Origin: Ochotona curzoniae
Taxonomy: Eukaryota > Chordata > Mammalia > Lagomorpha > Ochotonidae
Assembly (NCBI RefSeq): GCF_017591425.1
Contig: NW_024466599.1
Span: 24,776,001-24,840,000 of the forward strand
Length of the DNA stretch: 64,000 nt
Direction: 5' to 3'
Position numbers and translations under genes: made by a program. Shown here in pieces: positions 24,480 to 35,794 of this stretch (position 1 is its first letter; every line of letters starts with the position of its first letter). The notes under the pieces were generated by a model, which ran no database searches, was not told where the DNA came from, and was given only the letters and a program-made list of their open reading frames with translations.

Positions 24480-25560
24480 GGCTGGATCTAGCCCTTGTAG
24501 GAAAATTGCAGGCACTGCTTTGATCAGCTGCAGCTCCCGCTGCAGAAAGAGGGTTAGAGGCCAGTCTGGCAAGAGAGGCAGTGACACCTGCCAGCATGAA
24601 TGTGGGCTGAATAGTGAGGTTATCTGGGCTGCGCTAAGATCCAACACCTGTTGATGTGTACTAGAGCTGTATGGGTTGTAGCATAGTCTGGGGTACATGT
24701 TGTCATGTGCAGGAATTGGTGCTGGTGTTGGGCCTGGTGGGAGTTATTGGGAGTTGCTCCAAATAGCCACAGCTCCCACTGGTGTTTGTGAGGCCAAGTG
24801 TGCGGTGGGCAAGGTTGGGCTAGGCCACAGCACCTGTTACTTTGCCTATGAGATAGACTGGAGACAGAACTGATCAAGTGACTGCAACCACCAATGTGTA
24901 AGCTGATATGGGTGATAAACTGAGCCACACCCCACACTGGTTGGTACACATAGGAGTTAGCGTGGGCTCACCTGTGGTGAGGTTTCTTTGGGGACTCTGC
25001 CCCAGCTGGATCATGAAACTCAGAACTCCAACCACAGTGAAAATCACAGGATTTGGGGTCTGAGAGTTGAGTGCATGTGTCAGTACTGGGCCACCTTGGT
25101 TACTGAAGATGGTGCAGTGGACAGCATGCACAGATATGTATGGGGGACATGGCAACCAGTTCATGAAGCCTGCAGAGGATGTCTAGTGCCATGGAGAGCA
25201 GAACAAGTTGGACAGCTCTCTCGGTTAAGCTTTGACAGCAAGTATCTGGGCAAGTGTCTGGGCGAACGGAGAGTCTATGCTGGGCTATGTCAGCAAATAG
25301 ACTTTGGAAGGATTTCCTCAATCTTGGAGCACTGAAATCAACAGCATCTCAGAACTATCAAAACCACTTAAGCAGTATCCTCAGAGCACGCTCCGCATCA
25401 GGGAGCCTGGGATAGCATAAGGTGACCGTCTTCTACCTGTGGGTACTGATGCGGTTGGGCAGCTGAGAGTGACCTTCTCCCCCCCCCCACTTTCCCCAGA
25501 TGCAGGCAGAAAAAGGAGATGGAGGCAGTTGCTTCAACCACTTTCCCCCATCCCTCAACT
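24480..25560 (+). mobile_element. Lagomorph interspersed repeat, probably L1 5' UTR with tandem monomers (copy A)
   Basis: This GC-richer segment shares a long collinear block with 33908-34470. Both have 'gaggtttctt' (24979 and 33943), 'cagaacaagtt', 'ctgggca' and 'aactatcaaaacc' (25353 and 34331), with 374 versus 388 bases between the outer marks. Upstream, a degenerate motif of the form 'ggc..rgcc.ca.cacctg' recurs about every 95-100 bases (near 24626, 24818 and 24918), suggesting tandem monomers as in rabbit and rodent L1 promoters. A C-rich run at about 25480-25490 lies near the end. Orientation is inferred from the monomers preceding the unique part. An LTR-element origin is the main alternative. 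Frames on both strands (73-115 codons) are not conserved between the copies. Confidence 0.5.
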
Positions 25561-27461
25561 CTCCCCACCCTAATCAATGGTTCACATGGGCATGCATCCC
25601 TCTCAACTATTTAATCATTGTAAAAAATCAAATGAATGTTTTATTAAAACGTTTTTAAGTTTTAAAACGGAGTTTTATTCACAGGTTGGAATCAGAAATT
25701 TATCTGACATTCAAGTAATTTCTTGCCTTGAAACATTCGCCTGTGCATATATAAAAAAGGGAGGAGAGGAAAGCCTATTTTAGCTGCAGTCTGAAGACGA
25801 GCCTCCATATCAATGAAAGTGGGAAAAACACTCTGAAACCAGGTCCGTCTCACCCTTGAACTTCTCATTTCAATGCAATTGTTGCTATGAAAAACCTTTG
25901 GCTTATAGGACAGAATTGGTTTCTTCTAAAGACACTGATTGCTTTTGCCAGGAAACAAAAGCTGCCAATACAAGATCATATTTTTTAAACTAATTTTTCT
26001 GCTTGTGTTTATAGATGAGATATATTTGGGCTACAAAACTAGCTGAGGGTTCACTTGATCCAAATTCTTAGGGACTTTATAAATTGCTTGCTCTGCTTAT
26101 TTTGTTAAGTGGATTCTAGATAATAAAATACTGTTTTGCCTACATTTGTTATGAAATAGTTTTATTGTTGTCTTTACTTGTGTAGGCAGTTTGCATTCAG
26201 CTTACAGATCAAAATTAACGTAATACACTTTCCAGCTTAGGTGGGTTCTCTTGTGTCCTGTGTGTTCTGACACAATGAAAACTAAAATTCAAAGTCAAAT
26301 GTTTTAACAAATGTCCTGAGAGTGACCAACTTGACAATCAGACTTGCTTTCTTTCTTGCTAGTGCCATTAATACGTTGAAAGAACTTTTTTTTAAATTTT
26401 ATGTCCCAGGTTTTGAAAGATGCTGGTCAAACAGTCTCCAAACCTGGCATGCTGTATCACTAAAACTAAATCCTAAGTTGAGAATGAGAAAATGTTTTTC
26501 CCTTGAGGATCAAAGAATTACGATTCTTGATATCTTTATTATCATGGTATAACAAGCTTATCAACAATTCAGTGAAACATAACAATGTCAAAAGGAACAA
26601 AAAAACATGATGGTCGTGATTATTATGACAAAAGCAGCAAATTTTATGTCATAATAGCTCATTTCAGTGTAATTGTTTTCAGTAGGAGTATATAATTTGT
26701 TTTAGAATCATTGTAAAAGTACATGCGTTTTGGTAATGTTTTCTCATAGTTAGTTGAGTTATTTAAGTGATCTGATATTTTAAACTTGTAATTACAGTTG
26801 AATTTTCAGGAGAAATAAAAGTGTAAACTTTGTGAAGGATTTCATTAAATAAGAAATTCTTGCATTTAAGGTTTGATTCGTTAAGTATACTGAATGCTTC
26901 TCAACAGTTGAAACAATTATTTATTTAATGTTTAAGGAAAAACTATTTTTCCCCTACTGTAAGATTGTATGTCGTTAAACATTATGCTAATAGTGTTTCT
27001 AATAACGTGTGTTCCTCTGCTGGCATAAAAAATATTTAGAGAAGTGGACATTCAGTCTAGTCATTAAGACCCATGTTCTAGAGCAGAATGTATGAGTACA
27101 TTTACCGGCTTTGACATTCAATTACAACATATTCTTAAAGCCAACCCAGGAAAACATCAGCAATGGCTGAAGCAATTGATCTTCCTACAATCAAGGGGGA
27201 AACCTGGGTTGAGGGCCCAGTCTTTGAGTTTCAGTCAGTTTAACCTTCACCATTGCAGGAATTTTGGAAGTGAAATAGTGGATGGGAGCTCATCGTTTTT
27301 CTGTCCTTTTCTGTTTCTCCGTGTGAGTTGTAAATACAGAATTTTATTTCAATTAAAAAACTGAATATCAGAAAGTAAAATATCCAATAAAAGCAAGCTC
27401 TTCAGAATATTCTCACGAAGTAATCACTATCCTTGGCAATTTAAGGAATATGCGCAAGACG
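25561..27461. other. Anonymous AT-rich stretch
   Basis: No gene and no named repeat are seen. The largest frame is 90 codons (27092-27364) and has no motif. No SINE occurs for almost 2.8 kb after copy A, which is longer than usual for this window. Confidence 0.6.
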
Positions 27462-27505
27462 GATGTGTGTGTATGTACGTGTGTGAGCGTGTGTATGTGT
27501 GTGAG
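27462..27505. repeat. Degenerate (TG)n tract
   Basis: TGTG interrupted by TATG, TACG and GAGCG, an ageing microsatellite. Confidence 0.9.
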
Positions 27506-28346
27506 TTGATATCGGCAAATATGGGAGGTGAGTGCTTCAATAACTTAAGTATGTTAATCCAAATTTTAGAAAGTTGAGTAATTGCTCAAAATTCAGGGTT
27601 TTTTTTTTGGCAAAAATGAATTAGTTTACTTTTTCTTTCTGTAGTTTTTCATAAGGCAATCTACCCCAAAATAAAATGCTGGAAGCTTTGGATTAGCTTT
27701 GAATAAATGCAAGTCCTTTTAAATTGTATTATGACTTCAGGAAGAGTTGTTTCGCTCCCGTGGAGAGCGTTTTACTGCCTGCAGAGGACCTCCTGCAGGG
27801 ATGTGTAATGCTTTATTCTTCTCTCTGGGAGGTTCTCCACAGGAATCAGAGCCACCCATTTTACTGTTCTAACTCAAGGTACTGTGCATGATAAATAGTA
27901 AGTCATTGAACTTCGTTCTTTATAATGTGTGCACATTATTTTAAGGTTTAATGTCATTACAGAGGAAGGATTTAGCCTTGAATATCATATTGAAAATTTT
28001 AAAAAGTGCAACCAAGCTGATTATGATCACACAGTTTAATAACAATTTAATGTTGCCTTCTTTGTGGGATGTAGCTCCACTCTATGCCTTCTTTTGAAAA
28101 TCTGTGACCATTCGATTAAGATTATCTCTGAGAACATATACTGAATATACTTCACCTTTAGTCCTAAAATATCTGCGGTTGCTTCCTCTTACAGTCTTGG
28201 AAAAGTGTTGGTTCTATTGTTTGAGTGAAAATGACAAGAGATCATGAGACTGTATGAACATTTTCTGAAGTATCAGACATTGATTGACAGTTTAGATTGT
28301 CAAGGCATCTGCCCATGTAATATTTTATTCTCCAAGGGTTGTCTTT
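27506..28346. other. Anonymous stretch
   Basis: No gene is recognised. The part at 27740-27880 has a more balanced composition than its surroundings and includes the short inverted repeat 'cctgcagaggacctcctgcagg'-like text; it is a possible conserved non-coding element but I cannot show it. Confidence 0.5.
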
Positions 28347-28672
28347 TTTTTTTGAAGATTTATTTTATTTATTCAAAAGGCAGAGCCATAGAGAGAAGAC
28401 AGAACAATAAATTGTGTTCATCTTTGATTCATTATACAAATAGTTGCAATAGCCATGTCTTAGCCAGGCAGAAACTAGGAGCCAGGAGCCTCATCTGAGT
28501 CTTTCATTTGGGTGCAAATGCCCTAGAACTTGGGCCATCTTCCACTTCCTAGCTGGGCACACCAGCAGTAAGTTAGATAGGAAGCAGAACAACCAGAGCT
28601 TGAGCAGATGCCCATACTGGATGCCATTGCTGTAAGCAAACAGCCCAGCCTGCTATGTCACAACCTGACCTC
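28347..28672 (-). mobile_element. Old CSINE, antisense
   Basis: It begins with a T-run and 'aagatttattttatttattc' (reversed tail). 'actaggagccaggagcctca' and 'gagcagatgcccatactgga' are internal marks, and it ends at 'cacaacctgacctc'. Confidence 0.85.
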
Positions 28673-28694
28673 CCCCAACCCTCAAGAACTGTTT

Positions 28695-28825
28695 TAAATT
28701 CTTATCACCCCATTACAAATGGGAGAAATTTTTTTAAAAAATAGGAAAAATTTAAGCCAGAAGAAAATAAGCAACTTTTCCAAAGCCAAATGGTTACCAA
28801 TCAAAGAGTCAAGGTGCAAAGTTAC
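28695..28825 (-). mobile_element. MIR remnant, antisense
   Basis: 'ttatcaccccattacaaatg' followed by 'aagcaacttttccaaagcca' matches the antisense MIR order ('attatccccattttacagatg', 'aagtaacttgcccaaggtca'). Confidence 0.55.
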
Positions 28826-30375
28826 ATCTGATGACATTAAAGAAAAATTATACAATGATGCCTCTTAAGGCATAGTAAGTAAAAATAGTTGTGAATATCA
28901 TGATGGATATGTGCGTCACTGCAATGAGCTCTGACATTGAGCGAGAGAGATTGGCCTCATCATAGGTAACTGGGCATTTATTTTAAAAGAGCAGGATGGT
29001 GGAAGATGCTAAAAAAAACTACCAAGAGAAAACACCAAGAGAAAGCAGAGTTTTGGCTAAACTGACCTAAACAATTTGTATTGGCTTCAGGCCAACCTGG
29101 TCAGATGTCCCCTAGGAGATAATGAAGGAAGTAGGTCAGAAATAGGTTTATCCAATATCACGAGTGGGACTGCTGCCAAACTGTGTTATCAGATTCCTTG
29201 GTTAAAGCTGAATTTTACTAGGGTATACACACATGTACCTGGGTGAACATTCAAGAGCCTGGTTAAGCTTTGGCCGAGCTGAGAATCTTCATCCATGGAG
29301 TCAGTGTATTTTCTTTATCACAAGATCATATTTCCTTTAAACATTCAATACAAGCATAAAGTCCTAAATTTTGTCATTGGGGCATTTGGAAAGCTGAGCA
29401 TCATTATTATCTCAGCCTCCTATTTTGATTCTATTATTGACTTCTGGGGTGCTCTCAGACTGTGAAAATGTGCTATGACTCCAGACGGTGGGCTGTTGAC
29501 ACTTCTTTCATTGAATTCTACTTTTTTTTAGGATTCATATGTTTTAAAGTTTAATAACAATCCTCTGAATGGTTATCATTAGACACTTCTTGTTACAGTG
29601 TCAGCCTATGTTAAGTGATCATTAAATATGTCTGTTAGTATTATATTTTGACAAAGCATATCTGTCTTTTGAAAGAAACTTTTGCTTCCTTAATAGTATG
29701 ATAAGAAATATAAAACATACATTTGAAGATGTTAAGCTCTCTGTCTTCTTTTTAACTTATTATCACATTTATTTAGAGTTAATTGATCATGGATGTATTA
29801 AAGATCATAATTCCTAACATTTTATAATTTTCAAAAATGAAACATTCTACTTGCCTATAAGAATTTCTAGAGGTTAATGGCAAAGCAGATGAAAAAGCAA
29901 CACCTGAAGAATGGGAACCACCACATAAAACTCTGTGCCCTTTTCATCTCTGTATTTGAGAAACCTTTTCATTCTCAAGATTCATATGACTGTGCAGGGC
30001 CAAGGGCACAGAGCTAAAGGTCATAGTTGACCTTTGCTGCAGAAAATAGAAAGTTTATTTTAGAGAAAGTAGCATGCTTCTCAAATATTTTTGCCACAAT
30101 GTCCTTAAAAGTTTAAAGGCAAAAGCTCTTGTCCCCAGGGATCAGAAGATCTAGATCAAGTTGTCACATGTTAGCACAAAGATCCTACCACCATCTTTAT
30201 TTTAACCTTAAAATTACATGTACTCATGTAAATTTCAAATTCTACTCCAGAGTTAAGATGCCCTTGTCAGTGAACTTGCTATACCGTGCTCCCCTTCTTG
30301 ACCTCAAAGTGTAATAGAGTACCAGGGCTCTTCATGGCTTCTTTCTCTTCTATAGACTTTTGCAAAATAAGTTGT
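28826..30375. other. Anonymous stretch
   Basis: No gene is seen. The part at 28890-29310 is less AT-rich and could be an unrecognised LTR, but no ends, TATA or polyadenylation arrangement convinced me. Confidence 0.5.
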
Positions 30376-30668
30376 CTAGTTGAATCTATTATACACTGTT
30401 TGCTTACCTGAGAATGTTTTTTGTAGTAATATCTTCAGTTCTAATTCATATTCACATCTATTGTACTTCTTGACAGTTGCGCCGCAGTGTTTGTTAAATA
30501 TGACAAAAAATACATTCATGTCCAGCTTTCCTTTCTGCAACCTTTCCTCAAGTCCTTTCATAATGAGTTCTCGAGTTAATATTCTAATGTCTTCCTCCCA
30601 TCTTTTAATCAGTAAGTCTGTCGATTCTAACATGACATTAATAACTTCTTTATTGGCTCTTCTTATGT
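30376..30668 (-). other. Unexplained open frame with a donor-like splice site (candidate exon or coding relic)
   Basis: On the minus strand the frame stays open from just after a stop near 30680 down to about 30376. From the first Met (30633) it gives 85 codons. The peptide is charged and helix-like: it starts MLESTDLLIKRWEED, continues through ILTRELIMKGLEERLQKGKL, and has a Cys pair (NKHCGATVKKYNRCEYE). After codons for LLQKTFS comes CAG|GTAAGC. The junction lies between 30408 (last exon base) and 30407, close to the consensus 5' splice site. I found no good polypyrimidine tract and AG acceptor upstream; the nearest AG (near 30618) follows purine-rich text. The plus strand is also open here (30380-30724), which weakens the coding case. 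I recognise no family. It could be a real exon of a minus-strand gene, a relic of an old element's ORF, or chance. Confidence 0.25.
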
Positions 30669-30870
30669 TTCAGAGTCTGTTCCAAGTCATTCATGTGGAA
30701 TATTTTATTAATCTTCTGAAATAGGAACTATGACTGGCCCTGACATATGGAAGAGAAAACACACAAAGACATATTGAATGATATTCACAAATTGAAATTA
30801 TATAATGGTTTAACATTAGTATTTAAACCCAGTCGGTCTAATTCCTGATTCTGTGATTTAGCCTTAACAT
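30669..30870 (-). mobile_element. MIR SINE, antisense
   Basis: Long collinear antisense MIR: 'agagtctgttccaagtcatt', 'ttttattaatcttctgaaat' then 'aggaactatg' (the 'gaggtaggtactatt' part), 'acacaaagacatattgaatg', and 'aaacccagtcggtctaattc'. It lies directly upstream, in the minus-strand sense, of the open frame above. Confidence 0.8.
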
Positions 30871-32992
30871 TGGGCTAACATGATCATACATACCCCTTTT
30901 GCTTCCTTGGTTAGCATCACAGTATTTTTGTTTTCAGTTGTACTTTCTTTCTTTCTGTTAAGCTCTACCTTGCCTACCATGTGCATGATTTGGGTTTCAG
31001 ATCAAACATGGTTTCTTCAGAAATGCATATCTGCTTGACTTACCCTGAAGAGACCTACTCAAGTAAGAGGTGCCCCTTATTATGTGCCATTTGCTCAGTT
31101 TTCTCACCTGCATTTTTAACAACCAATGTTTGTTTTATGGATCCTGAAATTTAAAAGGCTAACTGCCCTATCGTGCTTATAATCCAATTGTCTAGAATAT
31201 CATTTTACTGCTTTTTTTGTTGTGAGATATAAAATATTGGTATCATGAAATAAGAATTTCATTGTTAAATATTTGGTCAAGTAAAACTGTGAAATTGAAG
31301 AAGTTTTTGCAGAGATGGGTATGGTTTTATACGAATCCATAGGTTAAGCTGAGAAAGCAAGAGTAACAAAAGATGGAGGGGGGATAATTAAAGTATTTGT
31401 TACATGTGTGTTTTCTGATTTCTTGAAACCTCTAGCCAAGCATGAAGTGTCTCTGAAAATAGTAAATCCCTAATTTGGGATTTATAAACTAAGAAGGTAA
31501 AAATGAAGAATTAAAGAAGGGAAAAATAATTTTCGCTATCTAGAAAAAACAAACAAAAACTAACTGAATGAGTAACCAGTAGATTTTCATAGTTTATTCA
31601 TAATAGAAATCTTACATATTCCCATGAGTTTTAAAAGCAAGTCAATTCTTATTTTGATGTGTTTACCACAGGTCTTAAAAGTGGGGTTCTTGAATTAAAA
31701 TAGTTCAAACACCAGTAATTTCATTTTCAACTATTTAATTCATTGTTAAACATGAGCTTTATCCAGTGATAAAGTACCACCCATTTATTTCCCTTTTGTC
31801 TTTGTCCTGCCTCAGTTTTATTCTGGCTCTGATGACATCTGCTGCAGTTGCTGACATAATCCAAGAGGGCTTTAAAGTCCCTCAGTTCTTTCTTCAGACT
31901 CCTTTTGTTGCTTGAATATTTATGTACCATTCATAATACTACAGTATAGGTATAGCATTTTCTCTTCTCTTCCGCCCTCAAAGCATCCATAGGAACTTCA
32001 GAAAAATAGAACTGCCTCTTTGGCTTTCTCCCTACAGAGCCTAGAGACCTATTTCAGACACAACTACAGCTTGGAACAGGGTCCATTTAAATGCAAAATA
32101 CTTGTCGAAGAGAAAACTTATCAGAGTGAGTGAGTCCAATTACCAAGTCCTTTTGAGTTCTTTTCTCAAAGCAAATGATCAAATAAAATAACCCAACATG
32201 TTTCCCTTTTCAGCGTCTCTCTCTGAGAAGGAGCACCATCCAGCTGTCACTCACATCTGATATTTCTTCTACCATTGACAGGAACCCGTGAACACTCCCT
32301 GTAGTCCCTTCCAAATGCCTCCCTCCTACCTCATGTGTGTGTTTCCATTTTCCCCACATACTGTAACTCCAGGAACAAAACTAAATGACCCTATCCATGT
32401 GAGCTTCTGGAGTTAGAGCAAAATGAACTGTCTAGGAGACAAAAAGCTGACAGCAGTGAGGTAATGAATCATTCTTGGTGGGAATGATGAAGGCATCTGT
32501 GTCAAGAGGAATAAGATTCATCATTTTTTGAGAGATTTAAAAATTGATGAATTCTTACTACTGAGTCAAATTTTAAACTCTGTTTTTCCCCCCCAAAAAA
32601 ATGACAACTTTGCAATACCAAATATTTTGGATGGAAATTAGCAATCATCCAAAAATGAGAGGATTCCTTAAAATTTTGTTTTTATCTATCCCCTAGACAT
32701 AGAAATTTTGCCTCAGTACCATACTACTTATGTTTTGTATTTGGTTTGATAACATTTTCAGTAGAGGAATATTCAGTTCCAAAAACATTAAATGAGAAAT
32801 TGCTTTTTAAAAAATTCTTTCATAGATTAGGTGAATTCTTTTTTCCCAGTAGGTAGTTGTTGCGAATAATCCTAAACCAAGACAGAAACAAACAAAATAC
32901 AAGTATTTGGGCAACAGCCAATGTTTTAAGAGAGAATTCTCTATAAAATTGCTTTTGTTTGTATGCTAACTAAAATGAACAAAATGAAACAG
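30871..32992. other. Anonymous AT-rich stretch
   Basis: No gene and no SINE are seen for over 2 kb. The minus frame 31727-31930 (67 codons) has no motif and no convincing splice sites. Confidence 0.6.
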
Positions 32993-33229
32993 AAGGAAGG
33001 AAGGAAGCAAGGAAGGAAGGAAGGAAGGAAGGAAGGAAGTGAGTGAGTCAGGGAGAAGGGAAGGAAGGCAGGAAGGCAGGAAGGCAGGAAGGCAGGCAGG
33101 AAGGAAGGAAGGAAGGAAGGATGGATGGATGTGAGTGAGTGAGTCAGGGAGAAGGGAAGGAAGGCAGGAAGGCAGGAAGGCAGAAAGGCAGGCAGGAAGG
33201 AAGGAAGGAAGGAAGGAAGGAAGGAAGGA
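32993..33229. repeat. (GGAA/GGCA)n array with 96-bp higher-order repeat
   Basis: Tetranucleotide purine-rich array. The block beginning 'gtgagtgagtcagggagaag' occurs at 33039 and again at 33135, exactly 96 bases apart, each followed by GGAAGGCA units and then GGAAGGAA units. The Pro/Ser/Leu-rich minus frames of 99 and 116 codons over it are artefacts. Confidence 0.96.
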
Positions 33230-33433
33230 CTCAGAGACAATAGAAAACCAGAAGAACCCAGTGGGGCATTTGAGGTCAGCTATGTTGAACTTGAAATGGT
33301 AGACAATGGAATTCAATTACTAACTTCCAATGCATTTTATCTGAAACTTATACAGTATTTTCTTATTATGTACAACATTTGGGGATTCATTTCCAAATTT
33401 TAAGAGCTGAACAAAAGAACAAAATATATATAT

Positions 33434-33760
33434 GGGTCCGGCACAATTGCTTAACTGGCTAATCCTCCACTTCCAAGTGCTCGCATCCTATTTGGTTTGT
33501 GTCCCTTCCTGCTGCTCGACTTCCCATCCAGCTCCCTGTTTATGGTCTAGGAAAGCAGTAGAGGATGGTCCAAAGCTTTGGGATCTTGCATCCATATGGG
33601 AAACATAGAAAAAGCTCCCAGCTCCTGGCTTCTTACTGACTCAGCTCTGGCCATTGTGACCATTTAGGGAGTGAACCAACAGATAGAAGACTGTCTGTCT
33701 TTATTGCATCTTCTTTCTGTTAATCTGCCTTTCCAATGAAAGTAAACAAATCTTTAAAAA
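33434..33760 (+). mobile_element. CSINE, first of a head-to-tail pair
   Basis: Head 'gggtccggcacaattgctta', then 'ctcccagctcctggcttctt', 'gaccatttagggagtgaacc' and 'ctgcctttccaatgaaagta'. A second SINE head begins only 7 bases after this one ends. Confidence 0.9.
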
Positions 33761-33767
33761 TTAATTA

Positions 33768-33907
33768 GGGCCTAACGTGGTAGTCTACTAGCTAAAGTCC
33801 TTTCTTTGCACATGCCAGGATCTCATATGGCCACCAGTGTGTATTCTGGCTGTCCTACTTCCCATCCTGCTCCCTTCTTGTGGCCTGGGAAAGCAGTAGA
33901 GGATGGC
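33768..33907 (+). mobile_element. CSINE 5' half, broken off
   Basis: 'gggcctaacgtggtagtcta' to 'tgggaaagcagtagaggatg' covers the SINE from its head to just past the middle. It then stops abruptly where the copy-B repeat begins ('cacacacacaagaa'). The 3' half is absent from this side. Confidence 0.85.
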
Positions 33908-34470
33908 ACACACACAAGAATCAGGTCTGGGATGGACTCAGATGAGGTTTCTTGGGTGATTCTCTACCAACTGAACTGCTGGACTCAGAACCCTAAACAT
34001 GGAGAGAATTGCAGGTTCCATGGGCTGACTATGGGAGTAGATGTGTCAGAACTGGGCCTCCTCAGTGGCTCAGAGCAGAGGGCAGAATACCCAAATGTAC
34101 ATGGAGGATATGGCAGTACATCAGAGCCTCCAGAGGACATCTGGTCCCAAGGCAGAGGACAGAACAAGTTGATCAGCAACTCCAGCCAATCATTGGCAGT
34201 GAGGATCTGGGCAGAGGGAGACAGTAGGCAGACAGAGACACTAAGGTGGACTATAACAGCCAGTGGATTTGGGAGAGATTTCGTTGTGATTGGAGTGGCA
34301 GGTTCGTTCGCCAGCAATTTGGGATTGTTGAACTATCAAAACCCCTGGAGAAATTCATGGTGTAGTAAATTTCTGTTTTTCTTCCAGTTGTTGATTTTCA
34401 TTAAAGAGGGAGGTCAGACAACTGTGTAATGGAGACCATCATATCCAGATGTGAGGATACAATGCAGTAT
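33908..34470 (+). mobile_element. Lagomorph interspersed repeat, probable L1 5' UTR fragment (copy B)
   Basis: Collinear with the 3' part of the element at 24480-25560 and lacking the monomer-like upstream part. It spans the bulk of a 207-codon plus-strand frame (33806-34429) that starts inside a SINE. The matching region of copy A is not open in the same way, so this frame is fortuitous. Bounded on the left by a half SINE and on the right by an inverted half SINE. Confidence 0.55.
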
Positions 34471-34493
34471 GCATTTCTACTTCCATATCAAAG

Positions 34494-34650
34494 GGTCCCA
34501 GGGCTTTGGGCTGTCTTTGACAGCCTTCCCAGGCCACAAACAGGGAGCTGGATGGGAAGTGCAGCATCTGGGACACTCACTGGTGCCTGTATGGTTTCCC
34601 AACGCATACAAGGCTAGGATTTTAACTATTAGGCTACCACACTGGGCCCC
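34494..34650 (-). mobile_element. CSINE 5' half, antisense
   Basis: 'gggtcccagggctttgggct', 'ggccacaaacagggagctgg' and 'ccacactgggcccc' are the reversed first half of the SINE. The 3' half (tail) is missing on its left side. With the half SINE at 33768-33907 it forms an inverted pair enclosing copy B. Confidence 0.88.
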
Positions 34651-34659
34651 CGGCATATT

Positions 34660-35215
34660 TAACATTTCATTCTTCATGAGTTTTGTATATTTTCTTTAGG
34701 CTTTTCATTTCGATAAAGCTTGTTAGTATATTTTGTTATGGATCCATTCTATACTTTTATAACTTGTAGCAATTTTAATTTTTTGTTTTATTTTGATCTG
34801 CTTAACTTGCTTATCTACCTGGAATTTATTCTTATGAAAGTTTATATAAAAAAAAGCTTAATTTTTCTATTAAAAAGGAAATTTTCCTGGCTTGATTTAC
34901 CAACTAATTCACCTTTCCCATACTATGATTGCGTGAACTATCTATACTAGATTCCCTTATATTTGTGAATCCAAGATCCAGTTGCATATGGATTTATACA
35001 TCATTTCACAGTGTTATATTTGTTTACCTATTACTTTAAATGACAATAGGACAATTGTAGTTACTATTTCTTTTGCTGCTGGGTTTCAGGATGTTTTCCT
35101 GCTTCTGTTGAATGCATGCATGTGGCTTACTCCCTCACAACTATTTGAAAGTTTCCTTTTTTATACTGATGATTGGACAGATTCAATAAATAGATCTTTT
35201 TTGGTAGGCTTATGA
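34660..35215 (-). mobile_element. Old L1 ORF2 remnant, antisense
   Basis: 'cttgatttaccaactaattc' then 'accttt', 'ctatactagattcccttata' then 'tttgtga', and 'cacagtgttatatttgttta' follow the antisense of an L1 ORF2 region ('actaaattcccatatatact', 'accacactgttttaattact'). Heavily mutated. The plus frames of 76-82 codons here are antisense LINE. Confidence 0.55.
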
Positions 35216-35465
35216 ACCCAGTTGACCCTCAATGGAATAAAATAACAACAACAACAAAAATACAAGACAAGCAAGGAGCATCTTATGCCAGAAATTAATG
35301 AGTGTTCAATACAATAAATGATAGCAGCTTGTCATATGAACAGAGGAGCCAAATGAATGACATCTAAAGGCAAAATTGGAACAGTCTGAATGGAGAGATT
35401 GTACAACCTACCACAAGTTATATCTCAAAGTGTAAAATAAATGTGAATACATAAATATATGTATA
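35216..35465. other. Short anonymous spacer
   Basis: Nothing is recognised beyond an A-rich (CAA)n-like bit at 35242-35258. Confidence 0.5.
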
Positions 35466-35794
35466 TTTTTAAAGATTTATTTATTTTTATTGCGAAGTCA
35501 GATTTATACACAGAGCAGAGACAGAGAGAAATATCTTCCGTCCAATGATTCACTCCCCAAGTGACCACAATGGACGGTGCTGAGCTGATCCAAAGCCAGG
35601 AGCCCAGATCCTCCTCTGGGTCTCCCACACAGGTGCAGGAACCCAAGACATTGGGCTGTCCTTGACTGCTTTCCCAGGCCACAAGCAGGGAGCTGGATGG
35701 GAAGCAGAGCTGACGGGATTAGAACCAGCACCCACATGGGATCCCGGCATGTTCAAGGCGAGGACTTTAGGTGCTAGGCCATCGTGCCGGGTCC
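35466..35794 (-). mobile_element. CSINE, antisense, moderately young
   Basis: Reversed tail 'aaagatttatttatttttat', then 'tgattcactccccaagtgac', 'tgggtctcccacacaggtgc', 'ggattagaaccagcacccac' (B box) and head 'catcgtgccgggtcc'. Three minus-strand frames of 68-85 codons are the SINE itself. Confidence 0.94.

Noticed and set aside
24988..25335. 115-codon frame with overlapping minus-strand frames
   Set aside because: It lies in the same interspersed repeat; the peptide is not preserved between the two copies and has no domain.
32993..33229. Spaced repeats that might suggest a CRISPR array
   Set aside because: The units are simple tetranucleotides and a 96-bp duplicate, with no unique spacers, in a mammalian genome.
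32941..33316. Two Pro/Ser/Leu-rich minus-strand frames (99 and 116 codons)
   Set aside because: Direct translation of GGAA/GGCA tetramers in two frames.
33806..34429. 207-codon plus-strand frame, the longest in the window
   Set aside because: It begins inside a SINE and runs through a multi-copy repeat. The homologous segment at 24979-25353 does not keep the same frame, so it is fortuitous.
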